A stretch of DNA of 64,000 bases from JACVRW01 sp963813495 (GTDB lineage: Bacteria > Actinomycetota > Thermoleophilia > Solirubrobacterales > Thermoleophilaceae), in NCBI GenBank assembly GCA_963813495.1, contig CAWEZC010000005.1:186001-250000 (forward strand), read 5' to 3'. The translations under genes and the position numbers were made by a program. Numbering within the stretch: the first letter of the stretch is position 1; each line of letters starts with the position of its first letter. The notes below the pieces were generated by a model. The model ran no database searches. It saw nothing but the letters and a program-made list of their open reading frames with translations, and was not told where the DNA came from. Below are positions 46,500-54,767 of this stretch, in pieces.

Positions 46500-46554
46500 G
46501 TCAAGTCACCGGGCCGAGCGCCATCACGACGATCATGCCCAGCCGCGGCGGCGG

Positions 46555-47397
46555 CTAGCCGGCTGCGTCGGGAATCACTAACTCGGTCACCGAGAACACG
46601 GCGCCCTGCGGGTCGGCCACTACGGCCTGCTTCAGCGGCGCGCCGGGAATCTCGTAGGGGGGCGCGACGACCTCGCCGCCCAGTTCGGCGACCAGCGCGA
46701 CGCTCGCCTCCACGTCGTCCACCCAGAAGTCGACGCTCCAGTGCGGCGGCGGCGCGTCCGGCGAAGCGTCGCTGTCGAGCGCCATGAGCGTGGCGATCAC
46801 GTCCCGCGGGACCGGCTGCTGGGGCTCGCCGCCCACATAGCCGGGCAGCCGCAGCATCGTCACCTCGGCGCCGCCGAGGTCCATCGCGTCACTCTCCCAG
46901 CCGAACACCTCGCCGTAGAAGGCCTTGGCCTGCTCCGGGTCGCGAGCGTTGAGCGCGCTCATCGACCAGGCACCGGGCTCGTTGACCAGCTGCGCTCCCC
47001 GGTGGTCACCCGGCTGCCACACGCAGAACACGGCTCCTTCCGGGTCGGCGAGCACGGCGACGCGAGCGGCGTCGAGCAGGTCGAACGGTGCCGCGAGCAC
47101 GCTGCCGCCGGCCTCGCGCGCCCTGGCGGTCGCCTCGTCGGCGCTGTCCACCCACACGTGGGTTCCCCAGGCGGCCGCCGCCGGCGTCCCCCCGCCGCGC
47201 TCGGAGCCGATGGCCGCCACATCGCGATCGCCGCGCAGGCGGCACAGGTAGTAGCGCCCGGGAGCTTCCGGCGGCATGGTGTCCTCGGCCTCCCAGCCGA
47301 ACAGCCGGGTGTAGAAGGCCAGCGCCCGCTCGGGGTCGGGGAAGACCCCGGCGATCCAGCAGGGGACGCCGTGCTCGTATCCATCGCGCTCGCTCAT
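46555..47397 (-). CDS. Two-domain VOC (glyoxalase-fold) protein
   Basis: A 280-residue protein with two vicinal-oxygen-chelate modules: first GVPCWIAGVFPDPERALAFYTRLFGW, second SMSALNARDPEQAKAFYGEVFGW. Each module ends with a DPEGAVFCVWQPGDHRG or DPQGAVFSVTELV strand. This layout is typical of the CFP-30/27-type VOC proteins common in actinobacteria. No metal triad is obvious, so it may bind an antibiotic or small ligand rather than catalyse. The ATG follows GAGGACC. Confidence 0.85.
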   Translation of the reverse strand: MSERDGYEHGVPCWIAGVFPDPERALAFYTRLFGWEAEDTMPPEAPGRYYLCRLRGDRDVAAIGSERGGGTPAAAAWGTHVWVDSADEATARAREAGGSVLAAPFDLLDAARVAVLADPEGAVFCVWQPGDHRGAQLVNEPGAWSMSALNARDPEQAKAFYGEVFGWESDAMDLGGAEVTMLRLPGYVGGEPQQPVPRDVIATLMALDSDASPDAPPPHWSVDFWVDDVEASVALVAELGGEVVAPPYEIPGAPLKQAVVADPQGAVFSVTELVIPDAAG

Positions 47398-47418
47398 CGG
47401 TCCTCCTCGTGCATACGG

Positions 47419-48331
47419 TTAACTAATTGGTGAACAGTACCAACTGAAACTGCTCGCCGCGTCCCTCGATCGGCGAATCAGCGCCTGAGAGGAATCTCCG
47501 GCCCCTCTGAGCACCAACCCCCCGACGATGAGTACCAGCCCGGCCAGCCCGATCACGAGCGCCCATGTGTACAGGGGGCTCAGGTAGGTGTCGAAGAGGG
47601 CGCCGATCGCGTCCTCCAGCTCGGCCTCGGTCAGCCGGCCCTCGCTCTGCCGCGGAGCCACGACCGCCAGCCGGGTGAGCAGCATGCCGCCCGCGAGCAG
47701 CGCCGCTGCGACCACGAGCGCAGCGCCCACGGCGGCCGCCGCCAGGGCCCGGCTCGGGGCGACAACCATCGCCAGCGCGAAGGCCACCAGCGCGAGCAGC
47801 GACAGCAGCACGGAGAACAGGCGCACGTTGTCGGCGCTCACCGCACCCGCGCCCGGGAACTCGTCGCGGCGCAGGACGACCAGCTCGACGTCGACCCGGC
47901 GCGGCACCGCGCGGACCAGCCGCGGGGATACCGAGCGCAGCTCTCTGCGCACCAGCGGGACCACCTCCTCTAGCTCGACCGTCGCGGTGTCGCTCGCCCT
48001 CCTCGAAGAACCGCCGGTTCGTGTCGAGAGCCGCCGCGCGAAAGAGGCGACGGAAGGCCGCCGACGCGATGATCTCGTCGACCCGCGGGCTCAGCAGGGC
48101 CCGGGCTGTGGGGCGAACGCCGGGCCCGGTGCGAGCCAGCAGCGCGCCGATGATCTCCCCCTTGACCGCCCGGCGCACGGCCGGCTCGTCGAGCGCCTCC
48201 ACGGCACGATCGGCGAACACCTCGGGGTCGATCACGTGCGCCCGGGCATAGAGGGCTACCGTCGCGAAGGGGACGAGCAGGGCGCCGATCACGACGAGGA
48301 CGACGCTCAGGTTCGCGTGCCGGCGGCCCAA
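47419..48331 (-). CDS. Membrane protein, one frame break
   Basis: From TTG 48331 the frame shows a signal or anchor helix (LSVVLVVIGALLVPFATVALYA), then an extracellular-looking helical part (FADRAVEALDEPAVRRAV, IIASAAFRRLFRAAALDTNRRFFEEG). Near 47985-48005 an extra base shifts the sense to the frame reading ATVELEEVVPLVRRELRSVSPRLVR and three more helices, ending SWYCSPIS at 47419. Rejoined length is about 300. The layout resembles unnamed actinobacterial membrane proteins. The function is unknown. It is the last gene of the run beginning at 50902. Confidence 0.65.
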
Positions 48332-48340
48332 GGCAGCGAG

Positions 48341-49408
48341 CTAGAGGGACAGCACGTGGGCCGTCGTCGGCTCGATGCGCCCCTCGAGCAGCTCCGCGTA
48401 GACCTTCTGAAGCTCGTCGAAGCCCTGGCCGCGGCTGACGTCGAGCCACGTGCCGATCCATTCGCAGAACGGGTGCCAGGCCTCGGCCACGCGCGTGCCG
48501 AGGGTGTCGCGCCCCCAGTCCGCCGAACGCTTGACCACGCGATCGGGCGCGAAGAAGAAGACCGGTGCCGGGCCGGGCAGCTCCCCGCCGCCGGCGGCGA
48601 ACTCCTCCCAATGCGTCACTCCGACGGCGATGCTGCGAATGAGCTCGTCGCCGTACAGGGAGTGAACGGCCATGCGCACCTGGCCGTCCCCGGCGATGTC
48701 CACGAACGAGGCCGGTTCGCGCGCGAGTGAGCCGATCGCGTCATAGGGCACCACGCGGTCGTAGAGCTCCAGACGCGCGACGAACCCGGCGCTGCGCGGG
48801 GAGGTCAACCCGACCAGCTCGACCCCTTCGCGCTGGGCCAGCAGAAACGCCACGCCGATCGCCGTCTTGCTCGACGCGCTCGAGATCACCACCGGACCCC
48901 GCTCGGCCAGCCCGTCGTCGGCGAGCAGATCGTCGATCAGGAAGGAGGTGAAGAACAGCGGCCGCAGCAGGACCTGGATCGGCTCGGTGTCCTGGCGGTA
49001 GAAGGGGTCGTCCTCGCTGAACAGGTAGCGCTGGTAGGTCGAGGACAGGGCCGCGCGGTGCGGCGCGCCGTCCACAAACCCGAAGCGGTCGACCCCGCTG
49101 GGTGTCACCACCAGGTGCGAGGAGGGCGGCAGGTAGCCGTACAGCCGCGTGCCGGGCTCGACGCCCGCCACCTCGCTGCGCTCGACCTCGGCGAAGCCCC
49201 ACACGGGCACGCGCCCCCAGCCGTCCTGCGCGGGGAAGAAATCCCAGTAGGACATGAGGTCGCCGAACACGGCGTAGGTGATGTTGTTGGCCGTCAGCCC
49301 GAAGGTGTCCACCCGCAGCAGCGCTTGTCCGGGCTCGAGTCCGGGCGCCTCGGACTCGACGATGCGGGAGCTACGCAATTCATCGCGCTTGACGAGGAAG
49401 TCGGTCAT
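48341..49408 (-). CDS. DUF2855 family protein (MDR-like oxidoreductase)
   Basis: A 355-residue protein of the DUF2855 family, distantly related to medium-chain dehydrogenases. It has LLRVDTFGLTANNITYAVFGD, GWGRVPVWGFAEV, PVVISSASSKTAIGVAFLL in place of the usual nucleotide loop, and ATTHV.. at the end. DUF2855 lacks the zinc ligands of alcohol dehydrogenases. The role is unknown. It follows the beta-propeller gene by 3 bases, so the two are probably co-transcribed. Confidence 0.85.
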   Translation of the reverse strand: MTDFLVKRDELRSSRIVESEAPGLEPGQALLRVDTFGLTANNITYAVFGDLMSYWDFFPAQDGWGRVPVWGFAEVERSEVAGVEPGTRLYGYLPPSSHLVVTPSGVDRFGFVDGAPHRAALSSTYQRYLFSEDDPFYRQDTEPIQVLLRPLFFTSFLIDDLLADDGLAERGPVVISSASSKTAIGVAFLLAQREGVELVGLTSPRSAGFVARLELYDRVVPYDAIGSLAREPASFVDIAGDGQVRMAVHSLYGDELIRSIAVGVTHWEEFAAGGGELPGPAPVFFFAPDRVVKRSADWGRDTLGTRVAEAWHPFCEWIGTWLDVSRGQGFDELQKVYAELLEGRIEPTTAHVLSL

Positions 49409-49411
49409 GGT

Positions 49412-50902
49412 TCAGCCGTCGGCCAGCGCCACAGTACCGCCCAGCACCCCGCTGTAGAGCACGCCGCTCGGGCTCAGCGTGAGCCCCGCGTAGTGCACGT
49501 TGAAGAGCCGGCCGGTACCCATCAGGCGCCGCCAGACCGTCCTGCCGGTGAAGAAGTCGATGGCCGTGAGGTACCAGCGGTCGGGCGTGCCCGCCGGCTT
49601 GGTGTAGAGGTAGATCAGCCCATTGGCGAGCGACAGCTTGGGCACCGTGCTGGGCGAGATCTCGCGCGACCTCCAGACCGTGCGGCAACCACGACCGCCG
49701 CGGCGGATATCCACCCTGGTCACTCCCGGAACGGTGGTGTTGCCGTCCTCGGTGGCGAACGGCGGCGGCGCGTAGCCGTAGTTGTTCTCGATGACCATCG
49801 AGCGCCCGGTGGCGACGATGGAGTTCTCGGTGGCGCTCGCCCCGCGCTCGAACACAGGCGCTTCGCAGACGCGCCGGCGCGAGCCCCGCGGCAGCCGCCG
49901 GTCGCGCCGCAGCACCACCACCTGCATCGGGTCGGCGTTGTCGGTGATCGACAGGTAGCGACGCCCCATCAGCGTGGGCGTGGTGCCCGAGCCGGCGTCG
50001 AACTGGCCCGGCTTCTGGATGCCCACGTTGTCGTAGGGCAGTCGCCAGCTGACCTGTGGCCGCCCACGGCGGCCGGCGTCGAAGCGGTACTGCGCGGCGT
50101 CCGTGACCACGAACACGCCGCCGGTGTCGTCCACGGCGAAGGAGTTGCCAATCGCCTCCCCCGTGCGCCGGAAGCCGAGGAGCCGCCCGTTGCGCTGATC
50201 GAGCGCGCCCACGATGCCCTCGTTGCGCGACACGAACCAGAGCCGTCCCTCCCAGTCGGGCAGCGCCGAGTTGAGCTGCTCGTCCGCGGGCAGCACGCCG
50301 CTCAGGTCGAAGGTCTTGACTCGGCGCCACTGGCCGTCCTTCAGGGCAACGATGAAGATCTGCCGGGCGATCGAGACGACTGCGCGGTCCTTGTGGTCGA
50401 GGTAGAAGTAGGCGCCGCCGGAAGCCTCGAAGGGGGTCAGTCCCGGCGGGATGACACGATCGGGCAACTGGTGCTCGGCGATCGTGTCGAGCGTCCGTGG
50501 GTGCATCAGCCGCAGGTAGACCTGGCTGGCCGTGACGCAGGTGGTGACCAAACGGCCGCGACGGTCGAAGGCGATCGTGATCCCGCACGAGCCCAGCCCG
50601 ATCGGGCCGCCGAAGAACTGCGAGAAGGTGCGTGTGCGCCGCCCCAGCGGACCCAGGGTGCGGTATGTGTCGGTCTGGTAGGCGTCGTTGTGGACGTTGG
50701 AGCGCCCATTCGCCGCCATGAAGGGATGGCGCGGGACGCGCGGCGCCCTGACGGGCCGCGGGGTCGCCGGGCGGCCGCTGAACGTATCGAGGCCGGCGAG
50801 CTCGGAGGGATCCTGAGGGATCGGCGGTGCCGCGGAGGCGCTCGCGGGCGCGGAGAGCGCGCAGCAGGACAGAATCAGGACGACCCGTAGGGCGATGTTC
50901 AT
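49412..50902 (-). CDS. Secreted beta-propeller (PQQ-like) protein
   Basis: A 496-residue protein with a signal peptide (VVLILSCCALSAPASASA) and repeated beta-blade stretches such as GGAYFYLDHKDRAVVSIAR, GRLWFVSRNEGIVGAL, GVFVVTDAAQYRFD and GLIYLYTKPAGTPDRWYLTAID, typical of a PQQ or WD-like propeller. Cysteines around 103, 122, 341 and 391 may form disulfides. No catalytic residues are evident. A sensor, binding or scaffolding role outside the cell is possible. Confidence 0.75.
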   Translation of the reverse strand: MNIALRVVLILSCCALSAPASASAAPPIPQDPSELAGLDTFSGRPATPRPVRAPRVPRHPFMAANGRSNVHNDAYQTDTYRTLGPLGRRTRTFSQFFGGPIGLGSCGITIAFDRRGRLVTTCVTASQVYLRLMHPRTLDTIAEHQLPDRVIPPGLTPFEASGGAYFYLDHKDRAVVSIARQIFIVALKDGQWRRVKTFDLSGVLPADEQLNSALPDWEGRLWFVSRNEGIVGALDQRNGRLLGFRRTGEAIGNSFAVDDTGGVFVVTDAAQYRFDAGRRGRPQVSWRLPYDNVGIQKPGQFDAGSGTTPTLMGRRYLSITDNADPMQVVVLRRDRRLPRGSRRRVCEAPVFERGASATENSIVATGRSMVIENNYGYAPPPFATEDGNTTVPGVTRVDIRRGGRGCRTVWRSREISPSTVPKLSLANGLIYLYTKPAGTPDRWYLTAIDFFTGRTVWRRLMGTGRLFNVHYAGLTLSPSGVLYSGVLGGTVALADG

Positions 50903-50907
50903 GCGGG

Positions 50908-50913
50908 TAGTCT
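50908..50913 (+). promoter_or_regulatory. TAGTCT -10 box of the MDR oxidoreductase gene
   Basis: TANNNT hexamer 9 nt before the ATG at 50923. The divergent gene starts only 20 bases away, leaving no room for a leader. Confidence 0.4.
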
Positions 50914-50922
50914 GCCGCGCCG

Positions 50923-51915
50923 ATGAGAGCGATCCAAATAGCCGAGCTGAGCGGACCCCGGAACGCCCTGCGCGAGGTCGACCTTCCCGAGCCGGAGGCC
51001 TCGCACATGCTCACGCCGGGCAGCGGCGTCGTCGTCGAGGTCCACGCGGCCGGCGTCTCCTTCCCCGAGGTGCTGCAGACCCGAGGCGAGTACCAGGTCA
51101 AGCCCGAGCTTCCCTTTGTGCCCGGCTCCGAGGTGTCCGGCGTGGTGGTTGCAGCGCCCGACGGCTCCGGGCTCGCCGCGGGAGACCGCGTAGCCGCCTT
51201 CTGCATGCTGGGCGGATTCGCGGAGACCGCCGTGGCACCGGCCTGGCTCACCTTCGCGCTCCCGAAAGGGCTCGACTTCAGTCAGGGCGCCGGCCTCGTC
51301 CTCAACTACCACACCGCCTACTTCGCTCTGGTCACGCGCGGGCGCTTGGCCCGCGGCGAGACCGTGCTGGTGCACGGTGCCGCGGGTGGCGTGGGCACGG
51401 CCGCGCTGCAGATCGCGAAGGGCCTCGGGGCGCGCACGATCGGCGTGGTGTCGACCGACGACAAGGCACAGGTCGCCCGCGAGGCCGGGGCCGACGAGGT
51501 GGTGCGCTCGGACGGGCCCTGGAAGGACCAGGTCAAGGAGATCTCCGGCGGCGGCGTCGGCGTCGTGATCGACCCGGTCGGCGGTGACCGCTTCACCGAC
51601 AGCCTGCGTTCGCTGGCCGAGGGCGGCCGCTGCGTGGTCGTGGGCTTCACCGGCGGTTCGATCCCCGAAGTGCGGGTCAACCGCCTGCTGCTGAACAACA
51701 TCGACGTGGTCGGCGCCGGGTGGGGCGCCTACGTGATGGGCAAGCCCGAGGTCAACCAGGAGATCGGCCGGGAGGTCAACCGGCTCGCCGAGGAGGGCTT
51801 CGTCAAGCCGATCGTAGGGGCGCGATTCCCGCTCGAGCGGGCGGCCGATGCGCTCGAGCTGATCGACTCTCGCGGCGCCACCGGCAAGGTCGTGCTCGAG
51901 CTGCGCGCGGACTGA
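50923..51915 (+). CDS. NADPH:quinone-oxidoreductase-like MDR protein
   Basis: A 330-residue zinc-free medium-chain reductase: VEVHAAGVSFPEVLQTRG, VHGAAGGVGTAALQIAKGLGA (nucleotide loop), VVIDPVGGDRFTDSLRSL, and a C-terminal LIDSRGATGKVVLEL. The family reduces quinones, enals or enoyl-CoA. Without more context the substrate is unknown. It starts at an ATG with a TAGTCT box and no Shine-Dalgarno. Confidence 0.9.
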   Translation: MRAIQIAELSGPRNALREVDLPEPEASHMLTPGSGVVVEVHAAGVSFPEVLQTRGEYQVKPELPFVPGSEVSGVVVAAPDGSGLAAGDRVAAFCMLGGFAETAVAPAWLTFALPKGLDFSQGAGLVLNYHTAYFALVTRGRLARGETVLVHGAAGGVGTAALQIAKGLGARTIGVVSTDDKAQVAREAGADEVVRSDGPWKDQVKEISGGGVGVVIDPVGGDRFTDSLRSLAEGGRCVVVGFTGGSIPEVRVNRLLLNNIDVVGAGWGAYVMGKPEVNQEIGREVNRLAEEGFVKPIVGARFPLERAADALELIDSRGATGKVVLELRAD

Positions 51916-51933
51916 GCGGCGGACTCCCCGCCC

Positions 51934-52719
51934 CTAGCCGCGCTCGGACTCGGGCCGGAATTGCTCCAGCCGCGGCCGCTTCGCGGGCAGCCCGTCGCCC
52001 GACGAGACGCCGCGAGCGCGACGCAGCAGCCACGGGGCCAGGTGGCGGCGCGTCCAGGTGAGGTCGGCCGCCAGCATCCGGCGCCGCGGCAGTGGTGACG
52101 CGGGCGGAAGCGGCTCGGCCCAGGTGCGGCCGGAGCCGGGCAGCCCGAGCACGTCGGCGAAGGCCTCGGCGATGCGCGCATGACCCTCGGGGTTGGCGTG
52201 CAGGCGGTCCGGGTCCCAGAGACGGCGGTCCGGCGGTGCACCGTCGCGCTCGAAGTCGACCACCAGCGCACCGTGGCGTGCCGCGATCTCGCGCATCCGC
52301 TCGTTGTAGGCGAATACGCGCGGGCGCGCGACGCGGGCCAGTGCGTTGATCGGCACGGGATCGGGAAAGCACATCGTGGCGACGGTGGCCCCGGTAGCCC
52401 GCAGCGCGCCGATCATTGCGTCCAGGTGCCCCGCCACCACGTCGATGTCGCAGTTGCGGCGCAGGGTGTCGTTGAGTCCGGCCACGACCGTCGAGAAGTC
52501 CGGCTCGAGCGCCAGCGCGGCCTCGAGCTGCTCCTCGCGCACCTGCCTCGCCAGCTTGCCGCGCACGGCCAGGTTGGCGTACAGCAGGCCCGGGTTCTCT
52601 GCTGCCAGCCGCTGGGCCAGGCGATCCGCCCAGCCGCGGTAGCCGCGCCCGTCCGGATAGGGGTCCTCGAGCCCCTCCGTGGTGCTGTCGCCGATCGCCA
52701 CGTAGCGCGTGAAAGCCAT
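51934..52719 (-). CDS. SGNH/GDSL-type esterase
   Basis: A 261-residue SGNH hydrolase. Catalytic block I AIGDSTTEG (Ser10), the oxyanion Gly in NLAVRGK, block III AGLNDTLRR, and block V DRLHANPEGH with the catalytic Asp-His pair. There is no signal peptide, so it acts in the cytoplasm, perhaps as a deacylase or thioesterase. The start at 52719 (MAFTRYVAIGDS) is fixed by the motif; the upstream frame is open by chance. The C-terminal 60 residues are Arg- and Pro-rich. Confidence 0.92.
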   Translation of the reverse strand: MAFTRYVAIGDSTTEGLEDPYPDGRGYRGWADRLAQRLAAENPGLLYANLAVRGKLARQVREEQLEAALALEPDFSTVVAGLNDTLRRNCDIDVVAGHLDAMIGALRATGATVATMCFPDPVPINALARVARPRVFAYNERMREIAARHGALVVDFERDGAPPDRRLWDPDRLHANPEGHARIAEAFADVLGLPGSGRTWAEPLPPASPLPRRRMLAADLTWTRRHLAPWLLRRARGVSSGDGLPAKRPRLEQFRPESERG

Positions 52720-52744
52720 CAACCGCGATTGGTACCACGACCCG

Positions 52745-52750
52745 TACCCT
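52745..52750 (+). promoter_or_regulatory. TACCCT -10 box of the HAD phosphatase gene
   Basis: TANNNT hexamer 8 nt before the ATG at 52759. Confidence 0.35.
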
Positions 52751-52758
52751 CTGCGCGA

Positions 52759-53538
52759 ATGACCCGTCGCGAGATCAACTCCTGGCTGATGGACATGGAC
52801 GGCGTCCTCGTACGCGAGGAGCATCCCGTGCCCGGCGCCCCCGAGTTCATCGCCCGCCTGACCGAGCTGGGTGTCCCGTTCCTCGTCCTGACCAACAACT
52901 CGATGTACACGCGCCGCGACCTGTCGGCCCGGCTGCGCCGCAGCGGGCTGGACCTGGCCGAGGAGTCGATCTGGACCTCGGCGCTCGCCACCGGCCGCTT
53001 CCTCGATGACCAGCGTCCGGGCGGGACCGCCTTCGTGGTGGGCGAGGCGGGACTGACCACGGCACTGCACGAGCACGGCTACACGATGACCGACCGCGAC
53101 CCCGACTACGTGGTACTCGGCGAGACCCGGACCTACAGCTTCGAGCGCATCACGAGGGCCATCCAGCTGGTGGCCGGCGGCGCGCGCTTCATCGCCACCA
53201 ACCCCGACAACGTCGGTCCCTCGCCGGACGGGCCGCTACCCGCCACCGGCTCGGTGGCGGCACTGATCAGCCGCGCGACCGGCGTGGACCCCTACTACGT
53301 GGGCAAGCCCAACCCGCTGATGATGCGATCGGCGCTCAACGCCATCGACGCCCACTCGGAGACCACCGCGATGATCGGCGATCGCATGGACACGGACATC
53401 GTCTCGGGGCTGGAGGCCGGGCTGGAGACGATCCTCGTGCTCACCGGCCTGACCTCGCGCGTCGATGCCGAACGCCACCCCTACCGGCCCTCGCGCATAC
53501 TCGAGTCCGTGGCCGAGCTCGTCGAGGAGCTGGGCTGA
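52759..53538 (+). CDS. HAD-IIA phosphatase (NagD/PNPase-like)
   Basis: A 259-residue phosphatase. Motif I WLMDMDGVLV (nucleophile and general-acid Asp), motif II TNNSMYT, motif III Lys in YYVGKPNPLMM, and motif IV MIGDRMDTDI. A C2 cap domain sits between motifs II and III. Close relatives act on nucleotides, sugar phosphates or pyridoxal phosphate. ATG at 52759 has TACCCT 8 nt upstream. It overlaps the next gene through CTGA. Confidence 0.92.
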   Translation: MTRREINSWLMDMDGVLVREEHPVPGAPEFIARLTELGVPFLVLTNNSMYTRRDLSARLRRSGLDLAEESIWTSALATGRFLDDQRPGGTAFVVGEAGLTTALHEHGYTMTDRDPDYVVLGETRTYSFERITRAIQLVAGGARFIATNPDNVGPSPDGPLPATGSVAALISRATGVDPYYVGKPNPLMMRSALNAIDAHSETTAMIGDRMDTDIVSGLEAGLETILVLTGLTSRVDAERHPYRPSRILESVAELVEELG

Positions 53539-54767
53539 GCGCCCGTCCCCCCTCGCGCCGAGCCGCCCTGGCCGGTGGTCTGGCGGCGACGCTCGCGTGC
53601 GCCGCGGCGTCGGAGCTCCCCGCTTCGTCGGCGCTGGCGCAGGAGCCTCCACCTCTGCCGCCCCTGCCTCCGGTCGAGCTGGAGGGGCCGCGCGTGGTGG
53701 CCACCGGCACGGCGTTCTCGGTCAGCGGCACCGGAGCGCCGGCCGGCACCCGCGTGATCATCGAAATCGCCTCCAACGGGCGCTGGCGAGCCCTGGCCCG
53801 CGCCGCCGTGAGCCCCAGTGGAGGCTTCGAGCGCCGCATCAGGCCGCGCACGCTGCGCCGGCGTTACCTGTTCCGAGTGCGATCAGCCGACGGGCGTCGA
53901 TCGCGGCGCTTGACCGTCCGGTCGCGCAACGTGACGCTTGCCTCGGTCGGCGACATCAACCTGGGCAACGGTCCCGGCGCCTACATCGACCAGTTCGGGG
54001 TCCGCTACCCGTGGACGAGCGTGGCTCCGGCCCTGCGCCGGGCCGACGTGGCCTTCGGCAACCTCGAGTGCGCGGTCTCCACCCGCGGAGCGCCGGTGCC
54101 CAAGCAGTTCAACTTCCGCGGGCGCCCCTCGGCCCTGCGGGCGATGGCGACGTTCGCCGGCTTCGACGTGCTCAACCTGGCCAACAACCACGTGGGCGAC
54201 TACGGCACCGCGGCCCTGCTCGACACCGTCAAGCTCGTCCGCCGCTTCGGCATGACCGCGGTGGGCGCGGGCGGCAGCCTGGCTTCGGCCTCCGAGCCGC
54301 GGCTGGTCGAGACGCTGGGCCTGCGGATCGCCTTCGTCGGCTTCTCGGACATCCTGCCCGCCGCCTTCTTCGCCGGGCCCGGCCGGGCTGGCACCCAGGC
54401 GGCCACTCCCGAGAACATCGCCGCCGGCGTGGGCCGGGCGCGCAAGCGCGCGGACGTGGTGATCGCCACCTTCCACTGGGGGGTCGAGCGCGCCATGAGC
54501 GAGGACGCCCGCCAGCGCGGCTTCGCAGGACAGGCCCTGGCCGCCGGCGCCGACGCCGTCATAGGCGCTCATCCCCACGTGCTGCAGCCGATCCGCCGCG
54601 ACGGCCGACGGGTCGTGGCCTACAGCCTCGGCAACTTCGTCTTCGGGGCGGGCTCCCCGGGCACGAGCAGCACGGGCATCCTCGAGCTCGGGCTGTCCAC
54701 CCGCGGCGTCGAGCGCACGCACTTTCGCCGTGCCGTGATCGCCGGCACCAGGCCGGTGCTGCGTTAG
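53535..54767 (+). CDS. CapA family protein (poly-gamma-glutamate-synthesis type), CTG start
   Basis: A CapA/PgsA-fold metallophosphoesterase-like protein. The core runs from LASVGDINLGNGP through DVAFGNLECAVSTRG, LNLANNHVGDYG, HWGVERAMSED and GAHPHVLQPI to YSLGNFVFG. The first ATG/GTG/TTG in frame is a GTG at 53694, but in frame before it lies SARPPSRRAALAGGLAATLACAAASE, a twin-arginine-style export signal with an ALA-type cut. A CTG at 53535 begins this, overlaps the previous TGA (CTGA) and follows GAGGAG by 5 bases. That gives 410 residues. CapA proteins aid capsule or envelope polymer export. An Ig-like beta domain (residues 50-125) precedes the core. The end overlaps the convergent GMC gene by 4 bases. 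Confidence 0.8.
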   Translation: MSARPPSRRAALAGGLAATLACAAASELPASSALAQEPPPLPPLPPVELEGPRVVATGTAFSVSGTGAPAGTRVIIEIASNGRWRALARAAVSPSGGFERRIRPRTLRRRYLFRVRSADGRRSRRLTVRSRNVTLASVGDINLGNGPGAYIDQFGVRYPWTSVAPALRRADVAFGNLECAVSTRGAPVPKQFNFRGRPSALRAMATFAGFDVLNLANNHVGDYGTAALLDTVKLVRRFGMTAVGAGGSLASASEPRLVETLGLRIAFVGFSDILPAAFFAGPGRAGTQAATPENIAAGVGRARKRADVVIATFHWGVERAMSEDARQRGFAGQALAAGADAVIGAHPHVLQPIRRDGRRVVAYSLGNFVFGAGSPGTSSTGILELGLSTRGVERTHFRRAVIAGTRPVLR